Positions 43,633 to 52,376 of a stretch of DNA of 64,000 nucleotides are shown piece by piece. The stretch covers positions 1,620,501-1,684,500 of the forward strand of contig NZ_CP016614.1 in NCBI RefSeq assembly GCF_013377255.1, in the 5' to 3' direction. Positions within the stretch are counted from its first letter, which is position 1; each line of letters begins with the position of its first letter. Under the pieces are notes generated by a model. That model searched no databases. It was not told the origin of the DNA and saw only the letters and a list, made by a program, of their open reading frames with translations. A program made the translations under genes and the position numbers. This stretch comes from Mannheimia granulomatis (lineage in GTDB: Bacteria > Pseudomonadota > Gammaproteobacteria > Enterobacterales > Pasteurellaceae).

Positions 43633-44730
43633 TTAATCACGTTTTTTGCTTAACAGCCACCAAACGACAATTAAGCAAAGCAAACTTGGAATCAGGGCAC
43701 CAATCGGCACGGGTAGCCAAGTGGCAATTAAACTTAAGTTGCCAAACACAATATTGGCAACGTAGAACATAAAACCGGCGACGATACCGATCACTATCTT
43801 CGCTCCCATCGTGCTACTACGAAGCGGTCCGAAGATAAAGGAGATCGCAAGCAACATCATCACCGCCATTGAGATCGGCTGGAAAATCTTACGCCAGAAG
43901 GTAATTTCAAAACGCTTTGAATCTTGTCCGGTATCTTTTAAGAAACCAACATAATCCGCTAATCCCGAGATAGAAAGCGATTCCGGTTTAAGTGAAACAA
44001 TACCTAACTTACTTGGTGTAAGGCTGGTTTGCCAAATTTGATCCGGCTGTTTTGCCTGCTCAATTTGATTATCACCTACTTGCGACTTTTCCACTTTTGA
44101 AAGCATCCAACCTTTGCCATCGTCATATTTTGCCGATCCTGCTTTTAGCACTGATTGTAACTCACGTTTTTGCTCACCTTCACCAAATTCGTAAATAAGA
44201 ATATTGCTCAGACTTTTCTCATTATTGATACGTTTGATATAGATAAAAGAATTATCGTCTTTCGCCCAAAAACCGTCTTTAGTTGCGATCATTGAACCGC
44301 CACTTTGTGCCACAGAACGCATATTACGAGCAAATTGCTCTGTTTGCGGCACGCCCCACTCACCGATAATCATGGTAAAAATCACAAGGGGTAACGCGGT
44401 TTTCATTACCGCTAAACCAATGCGAAAACGGGAAAAACCGGAAGCCTGCATAACAACCAATTCACTACGGCTGGCAAGATTACCTAAGCCAAGTAATGAA
44501 CCTAATAAAGCAGCAATCGGGAAAAAGGTTTCGATATCTCGGGGGATGGTCAAAAAAGTGTAATAGGCTGCTTTTAAACCATCATAAGAACCACGCCCGA
44601 CATCACGAAATTCTTCTACAAATTTAATGATCGCACCAAGCCCCACAAGCATAAATAGGGTTAAGAAAATAGCAGATAAAATCGTTTTGCCGATATAGCG
44701 TTCTAAAATATTCATTGAGAAAAGTTTCAT
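43633..44730 (-). CDS. lptG: LPS export ABC transporter permease LptG
   Basis: LptG forms, with LptF and the ATPase dimer LptB2, the inner-membrane pump that pulls lipopolysaccharide from the membrane into the LptC-A-D bridge. The 365-residue protein has six predicted helices: three N-terminal (FLTLFMLVGLGAIIKFV, the loop DIETFFPIAALLGSLLGLG coupling to LptB), a periplasmic beta-jellyroll (about 130-265) and three C-terminal. Start at 44730 overlaps the lptF stop by one base (TAATG), indicating translational coupling. lptB is not in the window. Confidence 0.95.
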   Translation of the reverse strand: MKLFSMNILERYIGKTILSAIFLTLFMLVGLGAIIKFVEEFRDVGRGSYDGLKAAYYTFLTIPRDIETFFPIAALLGSLLGLGNLASRSELVVMQASGFSRFRIGLAVMKTALPLVIFTMIIGEWGVPQTEQFARNMRSVAQSGGSMIATKDGFWAKDDNSFIYIKRINNEKSLSNILIYEFGEGEQKRELQSVLKAGSAKYDDGKGWMLSKVEKSQVGDNQIEQAKQPDQIWQTSLTPSKLGIVSLKPESLSISGLADYVGFLKDTGQDSKRFEITFWRKIFQPISMAVMMLLAISFIFGPLRSSTMGAKIVIGIVAGFMFYVANIVFGNLSLIATWLPVPIGALIPSLLCLIVVWWLLSKKRD

Positions 44731-45839
44731 TATGCGACCGCCTTATTGGTAAAAGATTTAGCACTAAAACGATAACGTAATTTCGACATAAATTTACTAT
44801 CCCAAACATTGAGCAAAATGCCTAACAGCAAAAATGCAATTGATACTGCCGGCATTAAAATCTCAGGATTCACTTTGCCTAAAGCACCGGAAGATTTCAA
44901 CGAGCTTTGTAGTAAGAAATAGATTAAATAAAGCAATAGTGCCGGTAATAATTTAGCAAAACGCCCTTGGCGAGGGTTAACACTACTCATCGGCACGGCT
45001 AATAATGCCATCAGCGGTACAGCAAAAATCAAGGCTAAACGCCAATGCAATTCTGCTTTTGCCTCAGGGGTTTTACTTTCCATTAATTGGGTAAAACTGG
45101 CACGCTGAACTAATTTTTCATCAGAATTAACATCTTGATAGCCTAAATAAGCAGAATAATGCTCAAAATGTGAAATACGGAAATCCGCACTTTGAGGCGT
45201 CCCTTCAAAGCGTTTACTCTCTGAAAGGGTCAGCACTTGATCTCCGTTAGGTAAACCTTGTAACGTCCCTGTTTCAGCAACTACAACCGATGGCTTGTTT
45301 TTTTTCTGTTGTTCAGGTTGGAAAACATAAATATCGTTTAAGTTATTATTTTTAATATTATCAATAAATAAAACATAGCCACCGGCAGACATAAATTGTC
45401 CGGCAGAAAGAGCTGCAAAGCGAGGGTTTGCTTTTGCCTCTGCTAAGATTTCACTTTGCTTATTAATTGCCCATGGAGTAAGCCAAAAAACGTTATATAC
45501 CGCCAGTGCGGTGGTAAAAATAGACAAAAACATCGCGGCTTTCACCAATAAACCTTGTCCAATACCGCAAGCGCGCATAACCGTAATTTCGCTTTCCGCA
45601 TAAAAACGCCCCAACGTTAATAGTAAGGCAATAAAAAGCGATAACGGCAGCATTAATTGTGCCATAGTCGGCATACCTAAACCTAATAGGCTAACCACTA
45701 AATCTGCCGGTACTTTACCACTGACCGCAGAACTTAACACTCTGACTAATTGTTGACAGAAGAATATCAATAATAGGATAAACAATATCGCTACTTGGCT
45801 TTTAAATATCTCTTTGGTTAAATATCGACTTAAAATCAC
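44730..45839 (-). CDS. lptF: LPS export ABC transporter permease LptF (GTG start)
   Basis: The first gene of the lptFG pair; it is the second permease half of the LPS pump. The product (369 residues) reads MILSRYLTKEIFKSQVAILF and matches E. coli LptF (366 residues, MIIIRYLVRETLKSQ). The membrane helices at 15-37, 60-80 and 97-117 are followed by a periplasmic domain and three C-terminal helices. Start is taken as GTG 45839; an upstream ATG at 45917 lies within a USS and would add 26 unrelated residues. The coupling segment GMPTMAQLMLPLSLFIALL is conserved. Confidence 0.92.
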   Translation of the reverse strand: MILSRYLTKEIFKSQVAILFILLLIFFCQQLVRVLSSAVSGKVPADLVVSLLGLGMPTMAQLMLPLSLFIALLLTLGRFYAESEITVMRACGIGQGLLVKAAMFLSIFTTALAVYNVFWLTPWAINKQSEILAEAKANPRFAALSAGQFMSAGGYVLFIDNIKNNNLNDIYVFQPEQQKKNKPSVVVAETGTLQGLPNGDQVLTLSESKRFEGTPQSADFRISHFEHYSAYLGYQDVNSDEKLVQRASFTQLMESKTPEAKAELHWRLALIFAVPLMALLAVPMSSVNPRQGRFAKLLPALLLYLIYFLLQSSLKSSGALGKVNPEILMPAVSIAFLLLGILLNVWDSKFMSKLRYRFSAKSFTNKAVA

Positions 45840-45995
45840 GGTTTTTATCTCTATTATGTTTAAAAATCCTAAAAATCGAATAGATACAAGCGGTCTTTTT
45901 TTCCAAATATTTTGCAAAATCCACTAAATCTATGCTTATATGAACTGGTAATGATACCTTTTTTACGCTAAAAAATCACGCGTTGAAAATAATAA

Positions 45996-46015
45996 CGCAC
46001 GGATTCAACCGTGCG
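45996..46015 (-). terminator. Terminator after the gene at 46033
   Basis: CGCACGG (45996-46002), loop ATTCAA, CCGTGCG (46009-46015). On the minus strand the stem is followed by TTATTATTTT, suiting the end of the hypothetical gene just upstream. Confidence 0.75.
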
Positions 46016-46032
46016 CTTTTATCACTCTGTTT

Positions 46033-46842
46033 TCATTTTTTCTTCTGCGTTTTAGATTGAACAGCATGAACTTCAAGAATTAATTTCTTGCCTTGCTCGT
46101 TTTCTATTTCTATTTTAGCCGGCGGATTGCTGTTTTGATGCAAAATTGCAACAATATTTTCGCCTTGTGCCATCTCTTCAAACTGCCCTGTTACTTTAAA
46201 TTTTGCTGCTTCAATATCGCTTTCAAAAATCAAAAATGTACCGAGTGGCGTTACCCGAATATTTTTTAGCCCCAAATTCTCTTTGCTCACCGTTTTATAT
46301 TGAGGTGCTTTTTTATTTTTAACTGCCGCTAAAGATGCTTTATCTGTCGCAATATTAAAAATTTCTTGTAATCGGTTTGAGCTCGCATTATTAGCTGGGG
46401 CATTTGAAGCAATCTCTGTTTTCTCCTCTGAGCTTTCAAACACAATATCGCCCACAAACTGCTCTCCTTGCGTTGGAGCCTTTATTAAAGGCTCTCCACC
46501 TTTGGCAGAGATAACAATAAAAAGACGACTACCAATTTTTTCAAAACGAATATCCGCATCAGATAACTGATTTTCAATCTGCTCTTGAATCATTTTAATC
46601 GCTGTTTCATTCTCATTTTGGATGACGACTTTACGATTAATATCAATATCATAGGCAATAAAACCGACTTTCAGACGCTGAGATAACTGTTGAAGCAAAT
46701 TTCCAACACTGCCTTCGTAAGATAGACGTACTTTTGCCTGCTCATAACGTGTAATGTTCGCCTCTTCATTTGCAACAGCTAATGTGTGCATAAATAATCC
46801 GGCTATGCCGATAATCAGGCTCTTTCTAAACAACCGTTTCAT
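46033..46842 (-). CDS. Hypothetical secreted protein with a possible secretin-N0/DotD-like domain
   Basis: A 269-residue protein with a signal peptide (KRLFRKSLIIGIAGLFMHTLAVA, about 2-24). The region 35-115 (VRLSYEGSVGNLLQQLSQ, LKVGFIAYDIDINRKVVIQ, SRLFIVISAKG) reads like a small alpha/beta domain of the kind found in secretin N0 regions and DotD-like lipoproteins. The middle is low-complexity (A, N, S, E), and the C-terminal 90 residues form a second beta-rich domain with a basic tail. There is no lipobox. The gene is divergent from pepA and has its own terminator. I do not recognise its family; the fold remark is inference. Confidence 0.65.
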   Translation of the reverse strand: MKRLFRKSLIIGIAGLFMHTLAVANEEANITRYEQAKVRLSYEGSVGNLLQQLSQRLKVGFIAYDIDINRKVVIQNENETAIKMIQEQIENQLSDADIRFEKIGSRLFIVISAKGGEPLIKAPTQGEQFVGDIVFESSEEKTEIASNAPANNASSNRLQEIFNIATDKASLAAVKNKKAPQYKTVSKENLGLKNIRVTPLGTFLIFESDIEAAKFKVTGQFEEMAQGENIVAILHQNSNPPAKIEIENEQGKKLILEVHAVQSKTQKKK

Positions 46843-47076
46843 GTTCTCTCCACTCTTCCATTCGGTATCAAAATCCCCTGCTAGTATAAAGTAAGCAGCC
46901 CTACAAACAAGTCAAATCGCCTTTTTTGACAACAAAATTTAGCAAAATTTCAACCTTAAACAATAATCTGTTTAAAATTTATATTTAAGGGTATATTTTC
47001 CGCTATAACTACTTGTAATTTAACTCATTAATCGTTAAGTTAACCGCAATTTTAGCTCACTTAAAAGGAGATAATA
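46843..47076. other. Divergent intergenic region upstream of pepA
   Basis: A/T-rich gap between the hypothetical gene and pepA. TTGACA at 46926-46931 and TATAAC at 47004-47009 are visible but not at promoter spacing from one another. AAAAGGAGATAATAATG supplies the pepA ribosome binding site. No operator of a known regulator was recognised. Confidence 0.45.
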
Positions 47077-48573
47077 ATGGAATTTAGTGTAAAAAACGGC
47101 AGTGTAGAAAAACAACGAACAGCATGCTTGGTCGTTGGAGTCTATGAACCAAGACGCTTGTCTTCCTCTGCAGAACAACTTGACAAATTAAGTCAAGGCT
47201 ATATCAGCGCCTTACTCAGACGAGGTGATTTAGAAGGCAAGGCAGGCCAAACTCTCTTATTACACAATGTGCCGAATGTACCCGCTGATAGAGTGTTATT
47301 AGTCGGCTGCGGTAAAGAACGAGAATTAACCGAACGTCAATATAAACAAATTATCCAAAAAACCGTTCAAGCAATTAATGAAACCGGCTCAATGGAAATG
47401 GTCTGTTTTTTAACAGAATTACATGTTAAAGCCAGAACGCCTTATTGGAATGTGCGATTTGCCGTTGAGGCTATTCAAGAAAACCAATATGCCTATAACG
47501 ATTTCAAAAGCATCAAGCCGGAAGTGCGCCGTGAGTTACGCCGCGTAATTTTTAATGTTGCCCATCGCAAAGATTTAGCCGATGCAGAACGAGCATTAGA
47601 ACACGGCAAAGCTGTTGCATTAGGCATCACAAGTGCTAAAAATGTAGCAAATTGTCCACCTAATGTTTGCAATCCAAAATATTTATCCCAATTAGCTCAA
47701 GGCTTAGCGGAGGAATATGAAGCTATATCAACAACTATTATTAATGAAGCAGAAATGGCGACATTGGGAATGAACGCCTATTTAGCGGTTTCTCGAGCTT
47801 CGGAAAATGAGGCATTCTTGGCAGTCATTGAATATAAAGGTAGCCCAAATCCTCAAGATAAGCCGATAGTGCTGGTTGGAAAAGGCTTAACTTTCGACTC
47901 AGGTGGTTTATCTATCAAGCCGGCTGAAGCAATGGACGAAATGAAATATGATATGTGCGGTGCAGCAAGTGTTTACGGCACAATGAAAGCGGTTGCTGAA
48001 ATGAAATTACCGCTTAATGTCATTGGACTTTTAGCCGGTTGTGAAAATGCAGTAGATGGTAAAGCTTACCGCCCGGGCGATATTCTTACTACGATGTCCG
48101 GCTTAACAGTTGAAGTGTTAAATACCGATGCAGAAGGACGTTTGGTACTATGCGATACTCTTACCTATGTTGAGCGTTTTGAGCCGGAATTAGTTATTGA
48201 TATTGCCACTTTAACAGGCGCTTGTATGATTGCTCTTGGTAATCATAACAGCGGTTTGATGAGTACCTCTAATAGCTTGGCAAATGAATTATTACATGCA
48301 GCAGATCAATCTGATGACAAAGCATGGCGTTTGCCTCTTGGCGAGGAATACCAAGAGCAGCTTAAATCGAACTTTGCTGATTTAGCCAACATCGGCGGGC
48401 GTTTAGGTGGGGCGATTACCGCAGGACAATTCTTATCTAACTTCACCAAAAAATATACCTGGGCACATCTTGATATCGCAGGTACTGCTTGGAAATCAGG
48501 TGCAGCCAAAGGGGCAACAGGTCGCCCGGTTTCTTTATTGACTCAGTTCTTAATCAATAAAGCTCAAGCTTAA
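47077..48573 (+). CDS. pepA: Leucyl aminopeptidase PepA (family M17)
   Basis: PepA is a hexameric two-metal aminopeptidase that removes N-terminal leucine and other residues; in E. coli it also aids Xer recombination. The 498-residue protein has an N-terminal macro-like domain and a C-terminal catalytic domain with VGKGLTFDSGGLSIKPA, MKYDMCGAASV and the family signature NTDAEGRLVL holding metal ligands. The start ATG 47077 follows AAAGGAG. It is convergent with the ybjD-like gene, with an inverted USS pair between. Confidence 0.96.
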   Translation: MEFSVKNGSVEKQRTACLVVGVYEPRRLSSSAEQLDKLSQGYISALLRRGDLEGKAGQTLLLHNVPNVPADRVLLVGCGKERELTERQYKQIIQKTVQAINETGSMEMVCFLTELHVKARTPYWNVRFAVEAIQENQYAYNDFKSIKPEVRRELRRVIFNVAHRKDLADAERALEHGKAVALGITSAKNVANCPPNVCNPKYLSQLAQGLAEEYEAISTTIINEAEMATLGMNAYLAVSRASENEAFLAVIEYKGSPNPQDKPIVLVGKGLTFDSGGLSIKPAEAMDEMKYDMCGAASVYGTMKAVAEMKLPLNVIGLLAGCENAVDGKAYRPGDILTTMSGLTVEVLNTDAEGRLVLCDTLTYVERFEPELVIDIATLTGACMIALGNHNSGLMSTSNSLANELLHAADQSDDKAWRLPLGEEYQEQLKSNFADLANIGGRLGGAITAGQFLSNFTKKYTWAHLDIAGTAWKSGAAKGATGRPVSLLTQFLINKAQA

Positions 48574-48579
48574 CTGATA

Positions 48580-48626
48580 ATAAGCGGTTAAAATTTGCAA
48601 ATTTTTTGCTAAATTTAACCGCTTGT
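48580..48626. repeat. Inverted USS pair between pepA and the ybjD-like gene
   Basis: ATAAGCGGTTAAAATTTGCAAA and its inverse, ending AACCGCTTGT at 48617-48626, form a long stem able to terminate both convergent genes. The right arm encodes the final T-S-G and stop of the ybjD-like protein. Confidence 0.85.
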
Positions 48627-50186
48627 ATTCAATTGACTCTCCTTATTTATCAACGCTAGCACATCTATAAACAATTTTTTAAATAAAGGCGGAACGGAAT
48701 GTTCACTTCGATTTCGCATTTCATTAGATAAAGCAATCGCTAAATCGGGCTTTGATGTCTGTTGGATAGCTCGTTTAATAATATAAGATATCGGAAATTT
48801 TTCTTGTGAGCGCCAATTTGCTAAACGGACAAATACATTGCGTAACCCCGCTTTATAGAAGAAATGTTCAATATCCTTTTGTGGCAAAGTAGTCAAGCGC
48901 TTAGAAAAATCTTCGTCCATACTTTTAACTGTTTCTGTATAACGCTTCCCTGCCTCATCACCATCGGTTAAAACATACCATTCAATCCCCATTGCTCTTG
49001 CATATTTGATAAGCGGACGTAGCCCACATTGGGCAAATTCGACAATTTTGATACCTTCCATTTCCAAATTAATCTCAAGCAATCTTGCCAGCTCGCTTAG
49101 AATCCATACTTCTGTTTCGCCTTCTACTAAAATCCACGCTCGAGCAAATAAAACCAAGCCGCGGTTATGATGAATATGGAAGGTCAATTTCCGCAAATCA
49201 TCTCTACCAAGATGGCTTCTATCTAAAAGATAAGCCTGAGTATGATCTTGATAGCGAACCAGACGGCAAATTTCTTTTAAAGGCACTTGAGAAACCACCT
49301 CCATTGAATTGGTTGTGGTAATACGTTGGCTTGGTAACAAGCTTAGCAATTCCCAAAAAATCGCGATCATTCTAGGGTGTAATTGAGCATTAAGATCTTC
49401 AAATAGGATAATCGGCTTATCTATGCTATTAGCTTCTTGATTGAACAAAAATAATGCTGAAATATGGTGTTGAACTTTCTCTCTTAGGATCTCATTCTGC
49501 TTAAGACGCAAACATAGCGATTTCACCTTTTCCCACCATAAGCTGGTATCTTGCATACCGGTTTTCATCAAAGTACGACTTTGAGCCGTTAGAAAATAAT
49601 ATTTCAAAAGCGAGGAAAGTGCACTTAGCTCTCGTTGAAACTCATCTTGATTCTCATAGTGACTCTGTAGAAGTAGCTCATCATGTACCCGCTTATTCAA
49701 ACGTGCATCACGTAGGCGGTAAACCGAATGTTGCCGAATAAAACGCTTAATAAGTTTTTCAGATTGATTAAGTGAAATCGGTTTTAAATGGTGATCGACA
49801 AAATGATATTCAGTTATCACACTATCTTTGGTTAATTTACCGCTGACTTTTAGCGACAATTGCCGCAACTGCTCATTTAAAGAAAAAAAGAACGAGAGAT
49901 AAGGAGAAAATCTTTCCGATAAATGCTCATCTACCTGTTCTTCAGAAAAAGTAAACACAAGTTCAATATCTTGCACTTGCTTAGGCGTTTGAGAATATTG
50001 GATATGAAAATCTTTAAAAGTAAACTGATATAACTCATTTTCAAGATTAAAAATCAGGCTAAGGGCATCAATTAAGCTTGATTTTCCCCATGCATTCTCA
50101 CCAATTAATACCATATTGGGAAGTAAAGGGAGAGATAAGCGATTAATACCACGAAAACCTGAAATTTCAATCTGCTTTAAATACAT
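48615..50186 (-). CDS. OLD-family ATPase/TOPRIM nuclease, YbjD-like
   Basis: A 523-residue overcoming-lysogenisation-defect (OLD) family protein. The N-terminal ABC-type ATPase has Walker A GENAWGKSS (about 28-36) and a D-loop region ILFEDLNAQLHPRM; the C-terminal TOPRIM domain has ILVEGETEVWIL and the metal-binding DGDEAGKRY. Length and layout fit E. coli YbjD (552). Class 2 OLD proteins are DNA nucleases, and some act in phage defence, but YbjD has no proven role. It is last in a minus-strand run uup-tcdA-ppnN-ybjD. Its last residues TSG and the stop are USS-encoded. Confidence 0.85.
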   Translation of the reverse strand: MYLKQIEISGFRGINRLSLPLLPNMVLIGENAWGKSSLIDALSLIFNLENELYQFTFKDFHIQYSQTPKQVQDIELVFTFSEEQVDEHLSERFSPYLSFFFSLNEQLRQLSLKVSGKLTKDSVITEYHFVDHHLKPISLNQSEKLIKRFIRQHSVYRLRDARLNKRVHDELLLQSHYENQDEFQRELSALSSLLKYYFLTAQSRTLMKTGMQDTSLWWEKVKSLCLRLKQNEILREKVQHHISALFLFNQEANSIDKPIILFEDLNAQLHPRMIAIFWELLSLLPSQRITTTNSMEVVSQVPLKEICRLVRYQDHTQAYLLDRSHLGRDDLRKLTFHIHHNRGLVLFARAWILVEGETEVWILSELARLLEINLEMEGIKIVEFAQCGLRPLIKYARAMGIEWYVLTDGDEAGKRYTETVKSMDEDFSKRLTTLPQKDIEHFFYKAGLRNVFVRLANWRSQEKFPISYIIKRAIQQTSKPDLAIALSNEMRNRSEHSVPPLFKKLFIDVLALINKESQLNTSG

Positions 50187-50204
50187 AAATCTGTCTCTAT
50201 CAGC

Positions 50205-51572
50205 TTAATTTTTTATAATTTCGTAGCATGGTTGATAAGCGTCTCCTGTCGGTATCTTCATACGATGCTGAACGATAAAATTTTCTAGCAGCTGATCAAT
50301 ACTCTCCATTAAAGCCTTATCACCGTGCAATTTAAATACACCGTATTTTTCAATTAAGTCTGAAGTTTCCGGCTTAATATTCCCTGCTACAATGCCGGAA
50401 AAAGCACGACGTAAATTCGCTGCTAACTTCTCTGAAGGCTGATTTAGACTCAAGTCCAAATTCGCCATATTCTCATGAGTTGGAATAAACGGCTTGATAA
50501 AATCTTCTTCAATCTTTAACGACCAATTAAAACTGTAAGCATCGCCACTTTCATAACGGCTATTTTTAACTTCATACATAGATTGTTTCACTTTACGTGC
50601 AACCAAAACCGGATCATCAATAATGATTTCATACAAACTACGAGCTTCCTCACCCAATACCTTGCCAATAAATTTATCAATAGCGTAAAAATATTCTGCC
50701 GACTCCTTCGGGGCTGTTAAGATAAGCGGTAATTTTTGTGCATGATTCGCCGGATTTAATTTAATACCGATAATATAAAGTAATTCTTCCAACGTACCCG
50801 GACCACCCGGAAAAACTACAATCGCATGTCCCAAACGCACAAAGGCTTCTAAGCGTTTTTCAATATCCGGCATAATCACCAATTCATTAACAATCGGGTT
50901 AGGTGGCTCAGAAGCAATAATCGATGGCTCAGTAATCCCAATAAAACGCCCATTTTTATAACGCTGATTAGCATGGCCGATTGCCGCTCCTTTCATCGGA
51001 GCTTCCATCACCCCAGCACCACAGCCGGTCACAATATTAAGTTCACGCAAGCCAAATTCTTGCCCTACTGCGCGGCAATATTGGTATTCGATTTCATTGA
51101 TAGAATGGCCGCCCCAGCACACAACTAAATTTGGATCAGTATTCATTTCAATCGCTTTTGCATTACGCAAAATTGAAAATACCGTATTGGTTGTTAAAGT
51201 CTCCAAAGAGGTTTCTTCAAACGGTCGGATCGTATTTTTCAACGCATTAACAAACACAATATCCCTTAACACCGCAAAAAGATGGTATTGAATATTTAAG
51301 ATCATCTTGCCATCAACAAAGGCACTTTCCGGTGGGTTATGTAACTCCAGCGATACGCCTTTTTCACGAGTGAGTAGGCGGATTTCAAAATCAGGATACT
51401 GATTTAACAAGGCTCGACTGTCATCCGTATGAGCTCCTGAATTCAGGACTGCTAATGAGCAATTACGATAAAGTTGATATAAATTCCCTTGCGTATTTTT
51501 TGCCAATAATTGCATTTCCAAATGGGAAAGCTGCTCCATACTACCTTTCGGGTTTACTCTGTGTACTGCCAT
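50205..51572 (-). CDS. ppnN: Pyrimidine/purine nucleotide 5'-monophosphate nucleosidase PpnN
   Basis: PpnN (YgdH) hydrolyses purine and pyrimidine 5'-monophosphates to base and ribose 5-phosphate and is regulated by (p)ppGpp in E. coli. The 455-residue sequence (454 in E. coli) has the LOG-like core: TGCGAGVMEAPMKGAAIGH and VFPGGPGTLEELLYIIG, with N- and C-terminal extensions typical of PpnN. It starts MAVHRVNPKGSM at 51572. A USS lies in the gap between tcdA and ppnN. Confidence 0.94.
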   Translation of the reverse strand: MAVHRVNPKGSMEQLSHLEMQLLAKNTQGNLYQLYRNCSLAVLNSGAHTDDSRALLNQYPDFEIRLLTREKGVSLELHNPPESAFVDGKMILNIQYHLFAVLRDIVFVNALKNTIRPFEETSLETLTTNTVFSILRNAKAIEMNTDPNLVVCWGGHSINEIEYQYCRAVGQEFGLRELNIVTGCGAGVMEAPMKGAAIGHANQRYKNGRFIGITEPSIIASEPPNPIVNELVIMPDIEKRLEAFVRLGHAIVVFPGGPGTLEELLYIIGIKLNPANHAQKLPLILTAPKESAEYFYAIDKFIGKVLGEEARSLYEIIIDDPVLVARKVKQSMYEVKNSRYESGDAYSFNWSLKIEEDFIKPFIPTHENMANLDLSLNQPSEKLAANLRRAFSGIVAGNIKPETSDLIEKYGVFKLHGDKALMESIDQLLENFIVQHRMKIPTGDAYQPCYEIIKN

Positions 51573-51616
51573 TTTCGCTCCTTTTTTGCAAGATATTCTT
51601 CAAATAAGACCGCTTG

Positions 51617-52375
51617 TTACTTCAATAGTTTATCAATTACACGGCTAACCGCAAAAAAACCGAAAGTTGCAGTGACCATTGTTACCGCACCAAAGCCGTT
51701 GGCACAATTCATTGTAGCGGAAATTTCACAACCCTCCCCCATTTTCGGGAAAATTAATTGCTGAGTAGATGAAACACATTCCACACCAAATTTACTTTTA
51801 TTGCTAAATCCATACTCTTTACGCAATAAGGCACGAACCATTGCCGCCAGAGGATCTTGCACGGTTTTGCTTAAATCGGTAATCCGAATTTGTGTTGGGT
51901 CAGTCTGCCCTCCGGCCCCGCCGGTAGTAATTAATTTGATTTTATTACGCTTACAGTAAGCAATTAAAGCCGCCTTAGTTTTCACCGAGTCAATCGCATC
52001 AATTACATAATCATAGTCACGATTAAGGTAGTCCGGAATATTTTCAGGGGTGATAAAATCATCAATAATCTCCACCGCACATTCAGGGTTAATTCGCTCA
52101 ATGCGTTCTTTCATTGCCTCGGTTTTCAGCTGAGCCACCGTGCCACTCATTGCATGAATTTGGCGATTGATGTTGGTCACACAAATATCATCCATATCAA
52201 TCATGGTAATTTTTCCGATGCCCGAACGAACCAAAGCTTCTACCGCCCAAGACCCCACGCCACCAATGCCAATTACACAAATATGCGAACGGCGTAGCTT
52301 TTCCAGCCCCTCAGGCGTATAAAGGCGACCAATGCCACCAAAGCGCTGTTCGTAGTTGTCGATTCTCTCTGCCAT
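51617..52375 (-). CDS. tcdA: tRNA threonylcarbamoyladenosine dehydratase TcdA
   Basis: TcdA (CsdL/YgdL) dehydrates t6A37 of tRNA to the cyclic form ct6A, using ATP. The 252-residue E1-like protein has the nucleotide-binding IGIGGVGSWAVEALVRSGIG (about 32-51), DMDDICVTNINRQ and a CxxC-free C-terminus with VSSTQQLIFPKMGEGCE. Start is ATG 52375 after GGGAACG; upstream frames overlap uup. It completes the t6A pathway genes in this window (tsaD and tsaE are the others). Confidence 0.94.
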   Translation of the reverse strand: MAERIDNYEQRFGGIGRLYTPEGLEKLRRSHICVIGIGGVGSWAVEALVRSGIGKITMIDMDDICVTNINRQIHAMSGTVAQLKTEAMKERIERINPECAVEIIDDFITPENIPDYLNRDYDYVIDAIDSVKTKAALIAYCKRNKIKLITTGGAGGQTDPTQIRITDLSKTVQDPLAAMVRALLRKEYGFSNKSKFGVECVSSTQQLIFPKMGEGCEISATMNCANGFGAVTMVTATFGFFAVSRVIDKLLK

Positions 52376-52376
52376 T

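Noticed and set aside
45840..45917. ATG start for lptF with 26 extra residues
   Set aside because: The extra codons are a USS and its flank, and homology begins at the GTG at 45839.
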